Notes: generated from the letters alone by a model not told the origin. Positions 16,988 through 26,202 are shown, counted from the stretch's first letter. The stretch is 64,000 nt of DNA from Rubellimicrobium arenae (GCF_017916275.1 NZ_JAFMST010000001.1:1-64000); one strand, 5' to 3'. Program-made: numbers and translations.

Positions 16988-18547
16988 ATGCGCATCGGCA
17001 TTGACGTGGGCGGCACCAACACGGATGCCGTCATACTCGACGGCGACCAGGTGGTGGGTGGCTGCAAGTCGCCCACAACCGAGGATGTCTCCTCCGGCAT
17101 CGCCTCGGCCCTGACCACCGTGATGGCCCAGACTGGCGTGCCGGCTTCGGCCATTCAGGCGGTCATGATCGGCACGACGCATTTCACGAACGCGGTCGTG
17201 GAGCGCCGGCGGCTGCTTCAGGTCGCCGCCATCCGGATCGGCCTGCCGGCGACCAAGGGCGTGCTCCCGATGACGGACTGGCCGTCGGACCTCGCCGATA
17301 CGCTGGGACGGCACAGCTTCATGCTGCGCGGCGGCCACGAGTTCGATGGCCGCGAGATCGCCCCGCTCGACGAGAAGGGCTTGGTCGAGGTCGCCCGCGA
17401 GGTCAGGGCGCGGGGGCTCCGCAGCGCCTCGGTCACGTCGGTCTTCTCGCCCGTGACCGCCGTGATGGAGTTGCGCGCCGCCGAGATCCTCCGCAACGAG
17501 GTCCCCGGCATCTCCCTGTCGCTGAGCCACGAGATCGGCCGGGTGGGATTCCTGGAACGCGAGAACGCGGCGATCATGAACGCCTGTCTCGCGGACCTGT
17601 CGCGGAAGGTCGTGGACAGCTTCCGCAGCGCCCTTCGGCAGAAGGGGATTACCGCTCCCTTCTTCATCAGCCAGAATGACGGCACGCTGATGACGCCGGA
17701 GCATGTGGAGCGCTACCCGGTCCTGACCTTCGCCTCCGGGCCCACGAACTCGATGCGCGGGGCGGCGCGGCTTGCGGGCATCGGGGATGCCATGGTCGTC
17801 GACATCGGCGGCACGACCTCGGATGTGGGGATGCTGATGCAGGGTTTCCCGCGCGAGAGCGCCGTCGCGGTGGACATCGGTGGGGTCCGGACGAACTTCC
17901 GGATGCCCGACGTTCTGGCCATCGGCCTGGGCGGCGGCTCGATCGTGCGGGACGACGGCGCGCGGATCGGGCCGGACTCCGTGGGCTACGAGATCACGAG
18001 CAAGGCTCTCGTGTTCGGCGGGGATACCTTGACCACGACGGACATCGTCGTGGCTGCCGGGCTCGAGGACATCGGCGATCGTTCCCGCGTGGCGCAGGTT
18101 CCGGCCTCGACGATCGAGGCTGCCATCAAGGAGATGCACCGCAAGGTCGACGAGGCCGTGGACCGGATGAAGACCTCGGCGGACGCGTTGCCGGTGATCC
18201 TGGTCGGCGGCGGCTCGATCCTGATCTCGCGCGACCTGCCGTCCGCCTCCCGGGTCATCCGGCCCGAGAACGCCGGCGTGGCCAACGCCATCGGGGCCGC
18301 GATCGCGCAGGTCGGGGGCGAGGTGGACCGGATCTACGCGATGGAAGGCCGCTCGCGCGATCAGGTGCTGGGCGAGGCCAAGGCCGAGGCATCGGCCGCC
18401 GCCATCGCCGCCGGAGCGCATCCGGGCTCGGTCCAGATCATGGACATCGAGGAGGTCCCGCTTGCCTATCTTCCAGGGTCTGCCACCCGGATCCGGGTCA
18501 AGGCCGTGGGCGACCTCCGCATGATGCAGAAGGAGGCCGCGGAATGA
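16988..18547 (+). CDS. hydantoinase/oxoprolinase family protein (HyuA-like)
   Basis: 519-residue protein with the actin-like ATPase fold of the hydantoinase A/5-oxoprolinase group. The first phosphate motif is IGIDVGGTNTDAVILDG at the N-terminus. The second is VVDIGGTTSDVGML near residue 275. A late glycine-rich stretch (ILVGGGSILISRDLPSASR) closes the domain. Full HyuA proteins are near 690 residues; this is the shorter single-protein type. The usual HyuB partner is not in the window; two DUF917 genes occupy that position. AAAGGA precedes the ATG. Likely role: ATP-dependent opening or activation of a cyclic imide or amide, by family analogy. Confidence 0.85.
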   Translation: MRIGIDVGGTNTDAVILDGDQVVGGCKSPTTEDVSSGIASALTTVMAQTGVPASAIQAVMIGTTHFTNAVVERRRLLQVAAIRIGLPATKGVLPMTDWPSDLADTLGRHSFMLRGGHEFDGREIAPLDEKGLVEVAREVRARGLRSASVTSVFSPVTAVMELRAAEILRNEVPGISLSLSHEIGRVGFLERENAAIMNACLADLSRKVVDSFRSALRQKGITAPFFISQNDGTLMTPEHVERYPVLTFASGPTNSMRGAARLAGIGDAMVVDIGGTTSDVGMLMQGFPRESAVAVDIGGVRTNFRMPDVLAIGLGGGSIVRDDGARIGPDSVGYEITSKALVFGGDTLTTTDIVVAAGLEDIGDRSRVAQVPASTIEAAIKEMHRKVDEAVDRMKTSADALPVILVGGGSILISRDLPSASRVIRPENAGVANAIGAAIAQVGGEVDRIYAMEGRSRDQVLGEAKAEASAAAIAAGAHPGSVQIMDIEEVPLAYLPGSATRIRVKAVGDLRMMQKEAAE

Positions 18548-19635
18548 AGCTCGACAGCCAGAACCTCGCCGATCTGGCCGTGGGCGCCGCCTTCCTGGGA
18601 ACCGGAGGTGGGGGCGACCCCTACATCGGGCGGCAGATGGTGCAGCTTTGCCTGAACGAGGGGCTGACGGCCGAACTCGTCGATCCCGACGACCTGGCCG
18701 ACGACGCCTTCGTCATCCCGACCGCGATGATGGGCGCGCCCACCGTGCTGGTCGAGAAGATCCCTTCGGGCGAGGAAGCGATCCTGTCGCTTCGGCGGCT
18801 CGAAAAGCGCTTCGGCCGGTCCGCCACCCACACCATGCCGATCGAGATCGGCGGCATCAACTCGACGATCCCGCTCCTTGTGGGGGCGCGTCTCGGGCTG
18901 CCCATCGTGGACGCGGACGGCATGGGCCGGGCCTTTCCGCAACTCGAGATGGAAACCTTTGGGGTGTACGGGATTTCCGGCTCGCCCATGGCGGTGTCCA
19001 ATGAATGGGGCGACTGCGCGCTGATCGAGGCGCGGGACAACGGGACGATGGAATGGCTCTCGCGCGGGGTCGCGATCCGGATGGGCGGAGCGGCCTACAT
19101 CGCCGAGTACGCGATGAGCGGCGCAGAGGTGAAGCGGACCGCCGTCCCCCGGACCCTGTCGCTGGCGATCCAGGTGGGGCGGGTGCTGCGGATGGCCAAG
19201 GCCGAACACCGAAACCCGTTCGACGCGCTCCTGGGGTTCCTGCCGGAGACGCTCTACAGCTATGGGCGGATCATCTACGCGGGCAAGGTGGCCGACATGC
19301 AGCGCGAGACGCGGAACGGCTTCTCCATGGGCCGCGCCCGGATCGACGGCTTCGCGCCCTGGACCGGCGCGATGGAGATCGAGATCCAGAACGAGAACCT
19401 GATCGCGCGCATCGACGGACGGGTTGCGGCCATCGTGCCGGACCTCATCTGCATCATGGACAGCGAAACGGCCGAGCCGATCACCACGGAGGGCCTGCGT
19501 TACGGCCAGCGGGTGACGGTGGTCGCGGTTTCCGTGCCGGCGCTGATGCGGACGCCCGAGGCCCTGGCAGTCTTCGGTCCATCCTGCTTCGGCCTGTCCG
19601 AACCCTACACCCGGATCGAGGAGCTTTCGACATGA
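18544..19635 (+). CDS. DUF917 (S-methyl-thiohydantoin desulfurase-like) protein, copy 1
   Basis: 363 residues, overlapping the HyuA-like gene by ATGA. Features of the family: GAAFLGTGGGGDPYIG at residues 14-29, a Met-Gly-Ala-Pro stretch (TAMMGAPTVLVEK), the highly conserved VDADGMGRAFPQLEMETF, and a C-terminal half with VPDLICIMDSETAEPI and PEALAVFGP. Some members act on S-methyl-thiohydantoins; others lie beside HyuA genes with unknown chemistry. Clearly a paralogue of the next gene, with identical length and motif spacing. Probably a cytosolic hydrolase subunit acting with HyuA, as inferred from coupling. Confidence 0.85.
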   Translation: MKLDSQNLADLAVGAAFLGTGGGGDPYIGRQMVQLCLNEGLTAELVDPDDLADDAFVIPTAMMGAPTVLVEKIPSGEEAILSLRRLEKRFGRSATHTMPIEIGGINSTIPLLVGARLGLPIVDADGMGRAFPQLEMETFGVYGISGSPMAVSNEWGDCALIEARDNGTMEWLSRGVAIRMGGAAYIAEYAMSGAEVKRTAVPRTLSLAIQVGRVLRMAKAEHRNPFDALLGFLPETLYSYGRIIYAGKVADMQRETRNGFSMGRARIDGFAPWTGAMEIEIQNENLIARIDGRVAAIVPDLICIMDSETAEPITTEGLRYGQRVTVVAVSVPALMRTPEALAVFGPSCFGLSEPYTRIEELST

Positions 19636-20723
19636 GGACGATCACCGCTCCGGACCTCGAGGACATCGCCTTCGGGGCGGCCGTGCTCGGAACCGGTGGG
19701 GGAGGAGATCCCTACATCGGCAAGCTCCTGGCCCGCGGCGCCGTGGAGGCGCATGGGCCGGTGACCCTCCTGTCGCTCGAGGAACTGCCCGACGACGCCC
19801 ATGTCATCACCTGCGGCGCGATGGGCGCGCCGACCATCGTGCTCGAGAAGGTGCCATCGGGCGAAGAGATGCTGATGGCGATGCGGCATTACGAAGCCAT
19901 GACCGGAAAGACCGTGACGGCCATCATGCCCTTCGAGGCTGGCGGATTGAACTCCTGCCTGCCGATCGTGCTGGCCGCGCAGACGGGCCTGCCGCTCGTC
20001 GATGCGGACGGGATGGGCCGCGCCTTTCCCCAGCTGGAGATGGAAACCTTCAACGTCTACGGCGTGTCGGCTTCGCCCGTGGCCATGGCCGACGAGAAGG
20101 GCAACCTGGCCCTTGTGGAAACCGACAGCGCGGCCAAGGCCGAGTTCATGGCCCGCGGCATCTGCATCCGGATGGGAGGGCAGGCCAACCTCGTGAATTA
20201 TCCGATGGACGGCCGAACGGCCAAGCGGGTCTCCGTGCCCGCCACCATGTCGCTGGCGCAGGACATCGGGCGCGTCGTGCGCGAGGCCCGGTCGGCCAAG
20301 CGGGAGCCGACCGAGGCTCTCATCGAGTTCCTCGGCACCACGCATTACGGCTTCGCCCGCCGGATCGGGTCGGGCAAGATCACCGACATCGCTCGCAAGG
20401 TCGAGAACGGCTGGTCGGTCGGCGTGGTGAGCATCGCGCCCTTCGAGGAAGGCCTGCCTTATGTCATCCGCATCCAGAACGAAAATCTGGTGGTGGAGCA
20501 GGGCGGCCATGTCCTCGCGGTGGTGCCGGACCTGATCTGCCTTCTCGATGTGGACACCGCCGAGCCCATCCCCACCGAACGCCTCCGCTACGGCCAGCGG
20601 GTGGACATCATCGGGATCCGGGTGCCGCCGATCATGCGCACCCCCGAAGCCCTGGCAGTGTTCGGACCCAAGGCCTTCGGCCTCATGGCGGCCTATCAGC
20701 CGCTCGGCATCACTGCGGCCTAG
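19632..20723 (+). CDS. DUF917 (S-methyl-thiohydantoin desulfurase-like) protein, copy 2
   Basis: 363 residues, start overlapping the stop of copy 1 (ATGA). It repeats the motifs GAAVLGTGGGGDPYIG, VDADGMGRAFPQLEMETF, VPDLICLLDVDTAEPI and PEALAVFGP. The two copies differ mainly in residues 30-60 and in the stretch around 220-290, as expected for a diverged tandem duplication or two subunits of one heteromer. Last gene of the operon. Its TAG stop overlaps the stop of the convergent regulator in the sequence CTAG. Confidence 0.85.
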   Translation: MRTITAPDLEDIAFGAAVLGTGGGGDPYIGKLLARGAVEAHGPVTLLSLEELPDDAHVITCGAMGAPTIVLEKVPSGEEMLMAMRHYEAMTGKTVTAIMPFEAGGLNSCLPIVLAAQTGLPLVDADGMGRAFPQLEMETFNVYGVSASPVAMADEKGNLALVETDSAAKAEFMARGICIRMGGQANLVNYPMDGRTAKRVSVPATMSLAQDIGRVVREARSAKREPTEALIEFLGTTHYGFARRIGSGKITDIARKVENGWSVGVVSIAPFEEGLPYVIRIQNENLVVEQGGHVLAVVPDLICLLDVDTAEPIPTERLRYGQRVDIIGIRVPPIMRTPEALAVFGPKAFGLMAAYQPLGITAA

Positions 20724-23368
20724 AGGAGCCCGCTGGCCTTCGCGACGCGGAGGGCCAGAGCGCGACGGCTCACGCCGAGCTTGGCGTAAAGGTTCTTCAG
20801 GTGGAACTTCACCGTCGGCTCGGAGATGCCGAGCCGACGCGCCATCCCCTTGTTCGTGAGCCCTTCGGCCAGAAGGGCCAGGATCTCCCGCTCGCGATGG
20901 CTGAGGATGCCGTCCTGCCGGTTGTTGCGCGTCGAGGGGCCGGCCGTGCGGGCCAGGTAGTCAGCTGCGGTGCGGCTCAGGCGGCTCAGCCCGGTGCGGC
21001 GCACCAGGGCACGTACGGCGTCGGCAAGCGGTGCCCCCTCGTCCTGAAACTGGCGGCTCTGTTGCCCAGGGATCGAGAGTTGCGCCGCCTCCTCGAGTGC
21101 CCCGAGCGCGGCGTCGACCTCGGCCCTCAGCCAGTGGACTTCGCAGCGGAGCAGATCGACGCGCAGGAGCAGACCCTCGCGCCGGGACGACCGGCACTCC
21201 TCAGCAAGGCTGTCGAGGATGTCTGCCGCCCGCGCGACGTCGCCGTTGCGCAGCAGGAGGCGGCCCAGGGCGAGCATCGCCTCCCGCTGTTCCCGGGGGG
21301 TGGGCCATGCGGTCCACTCCGCAGGGTCGGGGAGCTGGCGTGTGATCGTCTCCGCCGCCTCCAGCTGCCCGGTACGGGTCAGAAGCTCGACCCTCAGGAT
21401 GCTGAGCGACAGGCGCAAGCGTGTCAGGCCCCGGCTGTCGGCCACGGCGAGCCCATCCTGAAGGACCTCCTGCGCCGGGCTCCACCCCGCGGTCGCCAGT
21501 CGGGCACGGGCCAGGGTGGCGTAACCCTGCACGAAGAAATCGACCCAGCCTTCGCCCCGTGCCATCGCCGGCATGGCGCGTTCGAGCATCTGCCCGGCCT
21601 GTGCCGTGTCGCCTTGCAGATAGCGGATTACCGCCAGAGGCACCTGGGCGATGGCCAGGAGGTTCGGATCGTTCCAATGGTGGCTGCGGATCATGCTTTC
21701 CGCCTGCCGGCAGTAGGTCAGCGCCGGATCGAGCCGGTTGGCCCGGAGGTTCACAAACCCCAGGTGGATCAGCATGAACACCTGCGGATACGAGGAGCGC
21801 TCCTCCTGGTAGCAGGCCAGCGCCTTCAGTGCCGCCACCTGCGCCGCCTCGAGGTCGCCGCGCCGCGTGTGGGCGATGGCCAGGTGGTTGAACAACCAGC
21901 CAAGCCGCCAGGTGTTCTCCTGCCTCTCCTGACCGGCGGCCTGTTCGAGCCGGGCAATCCCGGCGTCATCGAGCGCCCGGTCCTCATAGATGTCGTTCAG
22001 GCTGGAGATGTGTTCCAGCGCCGCGGCCCAGGATGCGCTGGAGGGGATCGCGCCGCTCTCGGTGTCCGAGATCAGAGTGTCGATCACGCTGCGCGCCTCG
22101 CGCACCTGACCGCTCTTGGCCAGCATCACGCCGCGACAAAGCCGAAGCGAGGGTGTCGCCAGCACGACATCATGCGGGACGGCCTTCACGATCCCCTGCA
22201 GCGTGGTGTAGCCCGCGCGCAGGAACAGGTTCACCCCGCCGGCCTGCTCGATGGTCCGAACCGCGAGGTCATAGTCGCCAGCAAGCGACGCATGGAGCAC
22301 CGACTTCTCGAGCAGGCGTCGTTCCGCGAACAGCGCCGCGGCCCGGATATGCCGCGTCCGTCGTGCGGCGGCCGACTCGCTGCCGAGGAGGGGCAAGGCT
22401 TGGGCGATCACGGGGTGCAGCCGGAACCAGCCCGCATGCTGCCCTTCGGCGAGGATCAGGGGAGGCAGCGCCTCCATCTGCCGCAGGGTCCCATGTTCGT
22501 GGGGCAGCCCTGCAAGGTCCGCCGCGATGTCGAGCGTGAAGCTCTGGATGTCCTGGCATCCCTTCAGGACTGCCAGTTCCACCTGGTTCAGGGACGGTAC
22601 GACCTCCTCCATCACGAACTCCCGCAGGACCGGATGGGTGCCATGGACGACCTCGGCGCGATCCGCCGGCGCGGCCCCACCCTCCAGCACCATGGCGCTG
22701 AGGCTGACCAGAACTGGCCAGCCGGCAAGGGTGTCCCCGATCTTCTCCAACTCGGCCGGGGCGAGCCGTTGCCCGAGCAGTTGCTGGACCTCGCCGCGCC
22801 CGAAGGCGAGATCGCGCAGGTTGAACTCGGTCACGAGCCCCCGGCTACGGAGCCGGGACAGCCGCATCTGCGGCAGGGACCGCCCGGCGATCGCCAGCCG
22901 GAGCAAGTCGGGAGGATCGTCCAAGAGCCAGCCCAGGACCTGCGGCTGCGACGACAGGTGCTCGGCCGAGTCCAGGAAAAGGTGCACGGGGCCGTCCTGC
23001 GCCGCTGCAATCGCTTCGATCACGACATCGGGGTCGGTCGTCTCGCCAAGGCCCAGGGAAAAGGCCAGGAAGCGCACCGTATCGGTTGTTGTCAGGCCAG
23101 GGGCGAGGCTGAGCCAGATGCAGCGCGCGCCACGCTCAAGCAGCACCCGGTAGGCCGCCGTCATGGTTTCGGTCTTGGCGTATCCGGCGGGCGCGCGGAT
23201 CAGGACGAACTGCCGCTCAAGGCCCTGGATCAGCTGGGTCGTGAGGACAGGGCGTCCCACCTTCTGGAGCATGCTGCGCGGCGGCTTGGTCAAAGCGGCG
23301 GAAAGGCGCACTTGGTTCTGGTCTCCCGGCAGGGCCGGTGCCGATCGAACAACCATTGTCATGTCCAT
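20720..23368 (-). CDS. MalT-like LuxR family transcriptional regulator (STAND ATPase)
   Basis: 882-residue regulator. N-terminal NTPase domain with P-loop-like RAPAGYAKTET and Walker B-like VHLFLDSAEHLSSQ. A long helical repeat middle (tetratricopeptide-like, residues about 380-800) follows. The C-terminal LuxR HTH runs from LSHREREILALLAEGLTNKG to VKFHLKNLYAKLGV. The order matches MalT, which is ATP-dependent and ligand-activated. The P-loop has Ala where MalT has Gly before the Lys. Transcribed toward the racemase-HyuA-DUF917 operon, whose last stop it overlaps. It may control that operon or the dipeptidase downstream; the target is inferred from position only. Confidence 0.9.
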   Translation of the reverse strand: MDMTMVVRSAPALPGDQNQVRLSAALTKPPRSMLQKVGRPVLTTQLIQGLERQFVLIRAPAGYAKTETMTAAYRVLLERGARCIWLSLAPGLTTTDTVRFLAFSLGLGETTDPDVVIEAIAAAQDGPVHLFLDSAEHLSSQPQVLGWLLDDPPDLLRLAIAGRSLPQMRLSRLRSRGLVTEFNLRDLAFGRGEVQQLLGQRLAPAELEKIGDTLAGWPVLVSLSAMVLEGGAAPADRAEVVHGTHPVLREFVMEEVVPSLNQVELAVLKGCQDIQSFTLDIAADLAGLPHEHGTLRQMEALPPLILAEGQHAGWFRLHPVIAQALPLLGSESAAARRTRHIRAAALFAERRLLEKSVLHASLAGDYDLAVRTIEQAGGVNLFLRAGYTTLQGIVKAVPHDVVLATPSLRLCRGVMLAKSGQVREARSVIDTLISDTESGAIPSSASWAAALEHISSLNDIYEDRALDDAGIARLEQAAGQERQENTWRLGWLFNHLAIAHTRRGDLEAAQVAALKALACYQEERSSYPQVFMLIHLGFVNLRANRLDPALTYCRQAESMIRSHHWNDPNLLAIAQVPLAVIRYLQGDTAQAGQMLERAMPAMARGEGWVDFFVQGYATLARARLATAGWSPAQEVLQDGLAVADSRGLTRLRLSLSILRVELLTRTGQLEAAETITRQLPDPAEWTAWPTPREQREAMLALGRLLLRNGDVARAADILDSLAEECRSSRREGLLLRVDLLRCEVHWLRAEVDAALGALEEAAQLSIPGQQSRQFQDEGAPLADAVRALVRRTGLSRLSRTAADYLARTAGPSTRNNRQDGILSHREREILALLAEGLTNKGMARRLGISEPTVKFHLKNLYAKLGVSRRALALRVAKASGLL

Positions 23369-23518
23369 GCAAGGGAGCTCTGACCGGCCGGGGGCGCGCC
23401 GACTTGGAAGCGCGCCTTGGGACCCAACCGGGCAGGGCTTTGGACTTGCGCCGGGCGGTCCTGCGGAACCGGCCTGCAGGCCCTTTGGGACAGGTCTTGG
23501 GTCAGGACGCGCCGGTGT

Positions 23519-24649
23519 TCATGCGTGGGACAGGGCGCCTGCCGTCGCTGCGTGTCGGGTCCGCTGGTCGCGCGCAATCCTCACCTTGCCCGTTCCGGAC
23601 CAGGTGCGGTCGAGCACATCGATCCAGTTTTCCTGGCAAAGCTTTCTCATGAGGGGCTCGTCGTAGCCGGCCGCGACCATGGCGGCCCGCATCTTCGTCA
23701 GGCCGGCCACGTCCTGGATCATCTGCGGAACCGTCGCCCCGTCGAAGTCGGAGCCGAACCCGACCCCATCTTCGCCCAGCCTTTCAAGGAGGTGGTCGAA
23801 ATGGCGAATGACGACGTCGAGATCGCAGTCGGGCCTCATCTGGCCATCGGGGCGCAGGAACGCCGTGGCGAAGTTCACGCCGACCATGCCACCCGACGCC
23901 GCGATCATGTCGAGCTGGCGATCGGTCAGGTTGCGGGCATGCGGGCAGATGGCGTTCGCGTTGGAATGCGTGGCGATCAGCGGGGCATCCGTGAGGGCGG
24001 CAACGTCATCGAAGCCCTTCTCGTTGAGGTGCGACAGGTCCACGGCGATCTTCAGGCGGTTGCATTCCCGGATCAGCCGTTTTCCATCCTCCGTGAGGCC
24101 CGGCCCGGTGTCGCCGGTCGAGGGGAAGCGGAATGGCACCCCTTCGGCCCATCGGGTCCTTCGGCTCCAGACCGGCCCGAGGCTCCTGAGCCCGGCGGCG
24201 TGGAGCACATGAAGGGCATCGAGGTCGCCATCGATGCAGTCCGCCCCTTCCAGATGAAGGACCGCCGCCATCAGCGGCCCGTCGAGCGCGGATTCGATCT
24301 CGCCGGCGGTCCGGCAGATGACGACCGATCCGGTCCGTTCCAGCTGCAGGAGCAGCGCCGCCTGCGCCAGTGCCGCACGGAGGGCCTCGTCAGGGTCGAT
24401 CGCATCGGGCAGGGGGAGATCGTATTGCGCGCCGCTCATGGCATTCAGATCGGGTTTGGCGGCTGGCGGATCGGGAGTGTAGATCGCGAACATCCCTCCT
24501 CCGAAGCCGCCCTGCCGCGCGCGGGGCAGATCGATATGCGTCGTGCCCCCGCCATCCCTGACCTGATCGACCGAGGCTTCGCCCAGATACAACTTCAGCA
24601 GCAGATCATTATGCCCGTCGAAGATGGCAGGGAGAGTCGCGGTATCCAT
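23519..24649 (-). CDS. membrane dipeptidase (renal dipeptidase family, M19)
   Basis: Zinc dipeptidase, 376 residues. IFDGHNDLLLK has the first metal ligands (HND). LIATHSNANAICPHARNLTD carries the histidines of the second half, and GFGSDFDGATVP is the typical late Asp motif. AAGGA lies 7 bases before the chosen ATG; an earlier in-frame ATG at 24802 has no SD site. No signal peptide, so probably cytosolic. M19 enzymes hydrolyse dipeptides, often with D-residues. It lies 150 bases after the MalT-like gene and may be co-transcribed. Confidence 0.9.
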   Translation of the reverse strand: MDTATLPAIFDGHNDLLLKLYLGEASVDQVRDGGGTTHIDLPRARQGGFGGGMFAIYTPDPPAAKPDLNAMSGAQYDLPLPDAIDPDEALRAALAQAALLLQLERTGSVVICRTAGEIESALDGPLMAAVLHLEGADCIDGDLDALHVLHAAGLRSLGPVWSRRTRWAEGVPFRFPSTGDTGPGLTEDGKRLIRECNRLKIAVDLSHLNEKGFDDVAALTDAPLIATHSNANAICPHARNLTDRQLDMIAASGGMVGVNFATAFLRPDGQMRPDCDLDVVIRHFDHLLERLGEDGVGFGSDFDGATVPQMIQDVAGLTKMRAAMVAAGYDEPLMRKLCQENWIDVLDRTWSGTGKVRIARDQRTRHAATAGALSHA

Positions 24650-25221
24650 TGCACGGTCCTTTGTGATGCGGGACCTGGCGCTGGGTACGCCTGATCGGTC
24701 ACCTTCCGGAGTGGGCTGCGACGCCAGGCTGACGCGTCGTCCCCAAGGGGCCCCATACCATGGAACAGACGCCTTTCCTGGCAATGGATCAAGGCCAGCC
24801 ACGGCCCAGAGGTTCTGCCCAAGCGGGCGAAGGCTCGATCAATGCGAGCCGCAAGGGGCTGCGAAGGCTGGATGATTTTGGCAGACCTGTCCGTTCGGAT
24901 AGGGAGCCCGCCGCATTCCTCCGGGCCGGATCATGCGCAATTCCCGATAACCTGTCATCGCGGACCGGACGATGTTGCCGAAACCTCTGGCATTGGTCGC
25001 CGCTCGAATGACGCCCAGAGCCTTGGATTGGGGCGTCCCGAGGCTGTCACCAGACCAAAGCCTCCCGTCAGGGTCATGGTCGGAAGCCTGCGCTGCGCAT
25101 CCTGTCAACCTGTCGCCGTCTTGGGTCAACTGCACCGAAGGAACTGCCCATAGGCTGACCGAAGCCGGCGCTGCGTAATCGGGTCGGCTTCGCTGAAACT
25201 CACTGGCTTCGGGAGATCCTC
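24650..25221. promoter_or_regulatory. divergent intergenic region; 8-bp inverted repeat near its right end
   Basis: This stretch lies between the leftward dipeptidase and the rightward choline-type binding protein. Its open frames lack SD sites and codon bias. The one structure I see is CGAAGCCG (25160-25167) with CGGCTTCG (25185-25192), 17 bases apart and 30 bases before the binding-protein start; it could be an operator or leader hairpin. Confidence 0.35.
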
Positions 25222-26163
25222 ATGTCGCCTCGACTTTTGGGCGCGCTCAGCCTTTCAGCCTTGCTGGCCGGAACAGCGGCCCATGCTCAAGATCCGGAGG
25301 CGTGCCTGGCGCCAAGGCTCTCGGACGTGGGATGGACGGACATCACGGCCACCACGGCCATCGCGGATCGCATCCTGTCGGAGATCGGCTACGACCCTGA
25401 CATCCTTGTCCTCTCGGTGCCCGTGACGTTCGACTCGCTGACCAGTGGCGACATCGACGTGTTCCTGGGCAACTGGATGCCTCTCCAGGACCCGATCCAG
25501 ACTCCGCTCGTCGAGGCAGGCCGCATCGATGTCGTCCAGACCAACCTCGAGGGCGCGGTGATCGGCCTCGCGACGAACGCGTCCGGCGCGGAGCTGGGCA
25601 TCCGAACCTATGCCGACATCGCCCGGTTCCAGGAGGATCTCGGGGGGCAAATCTACGGCATCGAGCCCGGGGCGAGCGCCAATGCGACGATCCTTCAGAT
25701 GATCGATGACGACCGGTTCGGGCTTGGTAGCTTCGAGCTCGTTGAGTCGAGCGAGCAGGGCATGCTGGCCCAGGTCCAGCGTGCGGTGCAGTCCGGCGAG
25801 CCCATCGTCTTCTTCGGCTGGCGGCCCCATCCGATGAACGTCACGCTCGACATGACGTATCTCACCGGAAGCGAGGATGTGTTCGGGCCGAACGAAGGCG
25901 GTGCCGAGGTGCTCACCGTCACGCGGCCCGGACTTGCGGACGAGTGCCCCAACATGGGTCGCTTCCTGGGCAATCTCGTCTTCGACGTGGAGGCCGAGGA
26001 TGTGATGATGAAGATGATCCTGGACGATGGCCTTTCGCCCGAGGAGACCGCCGAGACCTGGCTCAAGGAGAACCCGGAGGCCATCGACCGCTGGCTCGAG
26101 GGCGTGTCGACGACCGGCGGCGAGCCGGCTGCCCCGGTCGTGAAAGCCGCCCTCGGCCTCTGA
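25222..26163 (+). CDS. choline-type ABC transporter substrate-binding protein (ChoX/ProX-like), orphan
   Basis: 313-residue periplasmic receptor of the OpuAC/ProX class. Signal peptide with hydrophobic LLGALSLSALLAGTAAHA, cleavage near AHA/QDPE. FLGNWMPLQDP, VFFGWRPHPMN and ADECPNMGRFLGN match the tryptophan-bearing ligand-box regions of ChoX proteins that bind quaternary ammonium compounds. No permease or ATPase follows, so it must work with a transporter encoded elsewhere or be a remnant. A strong terminator hairpin follows. Confidence 0.88.
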   Translation: MSPRLLGALSLSALLAGTAAHAQDPEACLAPRLSDVGWTDITATTAIADRILSEIGYDPDILVLSVPVTFDSLTSGDIDVFLGNWMPLQDPIQTPLVEAGRIDVVQTNLEGAVIGLATNASGAELGIRTYADIARFQEDLGGQIYGIEPGASANATILQMIDDDRFGLGSFELVESSEQGMLAQVQRAVQSGEPIVFFGWRPHPMNVTLDMTYLTGSEDVFGPNEGGAEVLTVTRPGLADECPNMGRFLGNLVFDVEAEDVMMKMILDDGLSPEETAETWLKENPEAIDRWLEGVSTTGGEPAAPVVKAALGL

Positions 26164-26170
26164 GGGACCC

Positions 26171-26202
26171 GGGCGGCGATCGGAGTAACCGGATCGCCGC
26201 CC
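26171..26202. terminator. terminator hairpin between convergent genes
   Basis: GGGCGGCGATC (26171-26181) and GATCGCCGCCC (26192-26202) are perfect 11-base complements around a 10-base loop, starting 7 bases after the choline receptor stop. It can serve both converging transcripts. There is no clear T-run. Confidence 0.65.

Noticed and set aside
15983-18421. Open frame of about 810 codons on the minus strand
   Set aside because: Antisense to the PotA-like and HyuA-like genes, both of which carry clear motifs; composition is that of a mirror frame.
20801-23383. Open frame of 860 codons on the plus strand
   Set aside because: Antisense to the MalT-like regulator, whose domains are intact.
23471-23482. 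Palindrome GGCCTGCAGGCC between MalT-like and dipeptidase genes
   Set aside because: With a self-complementary centre it leaves only a 4-base stem; such GC palindromes are expected by chance here.
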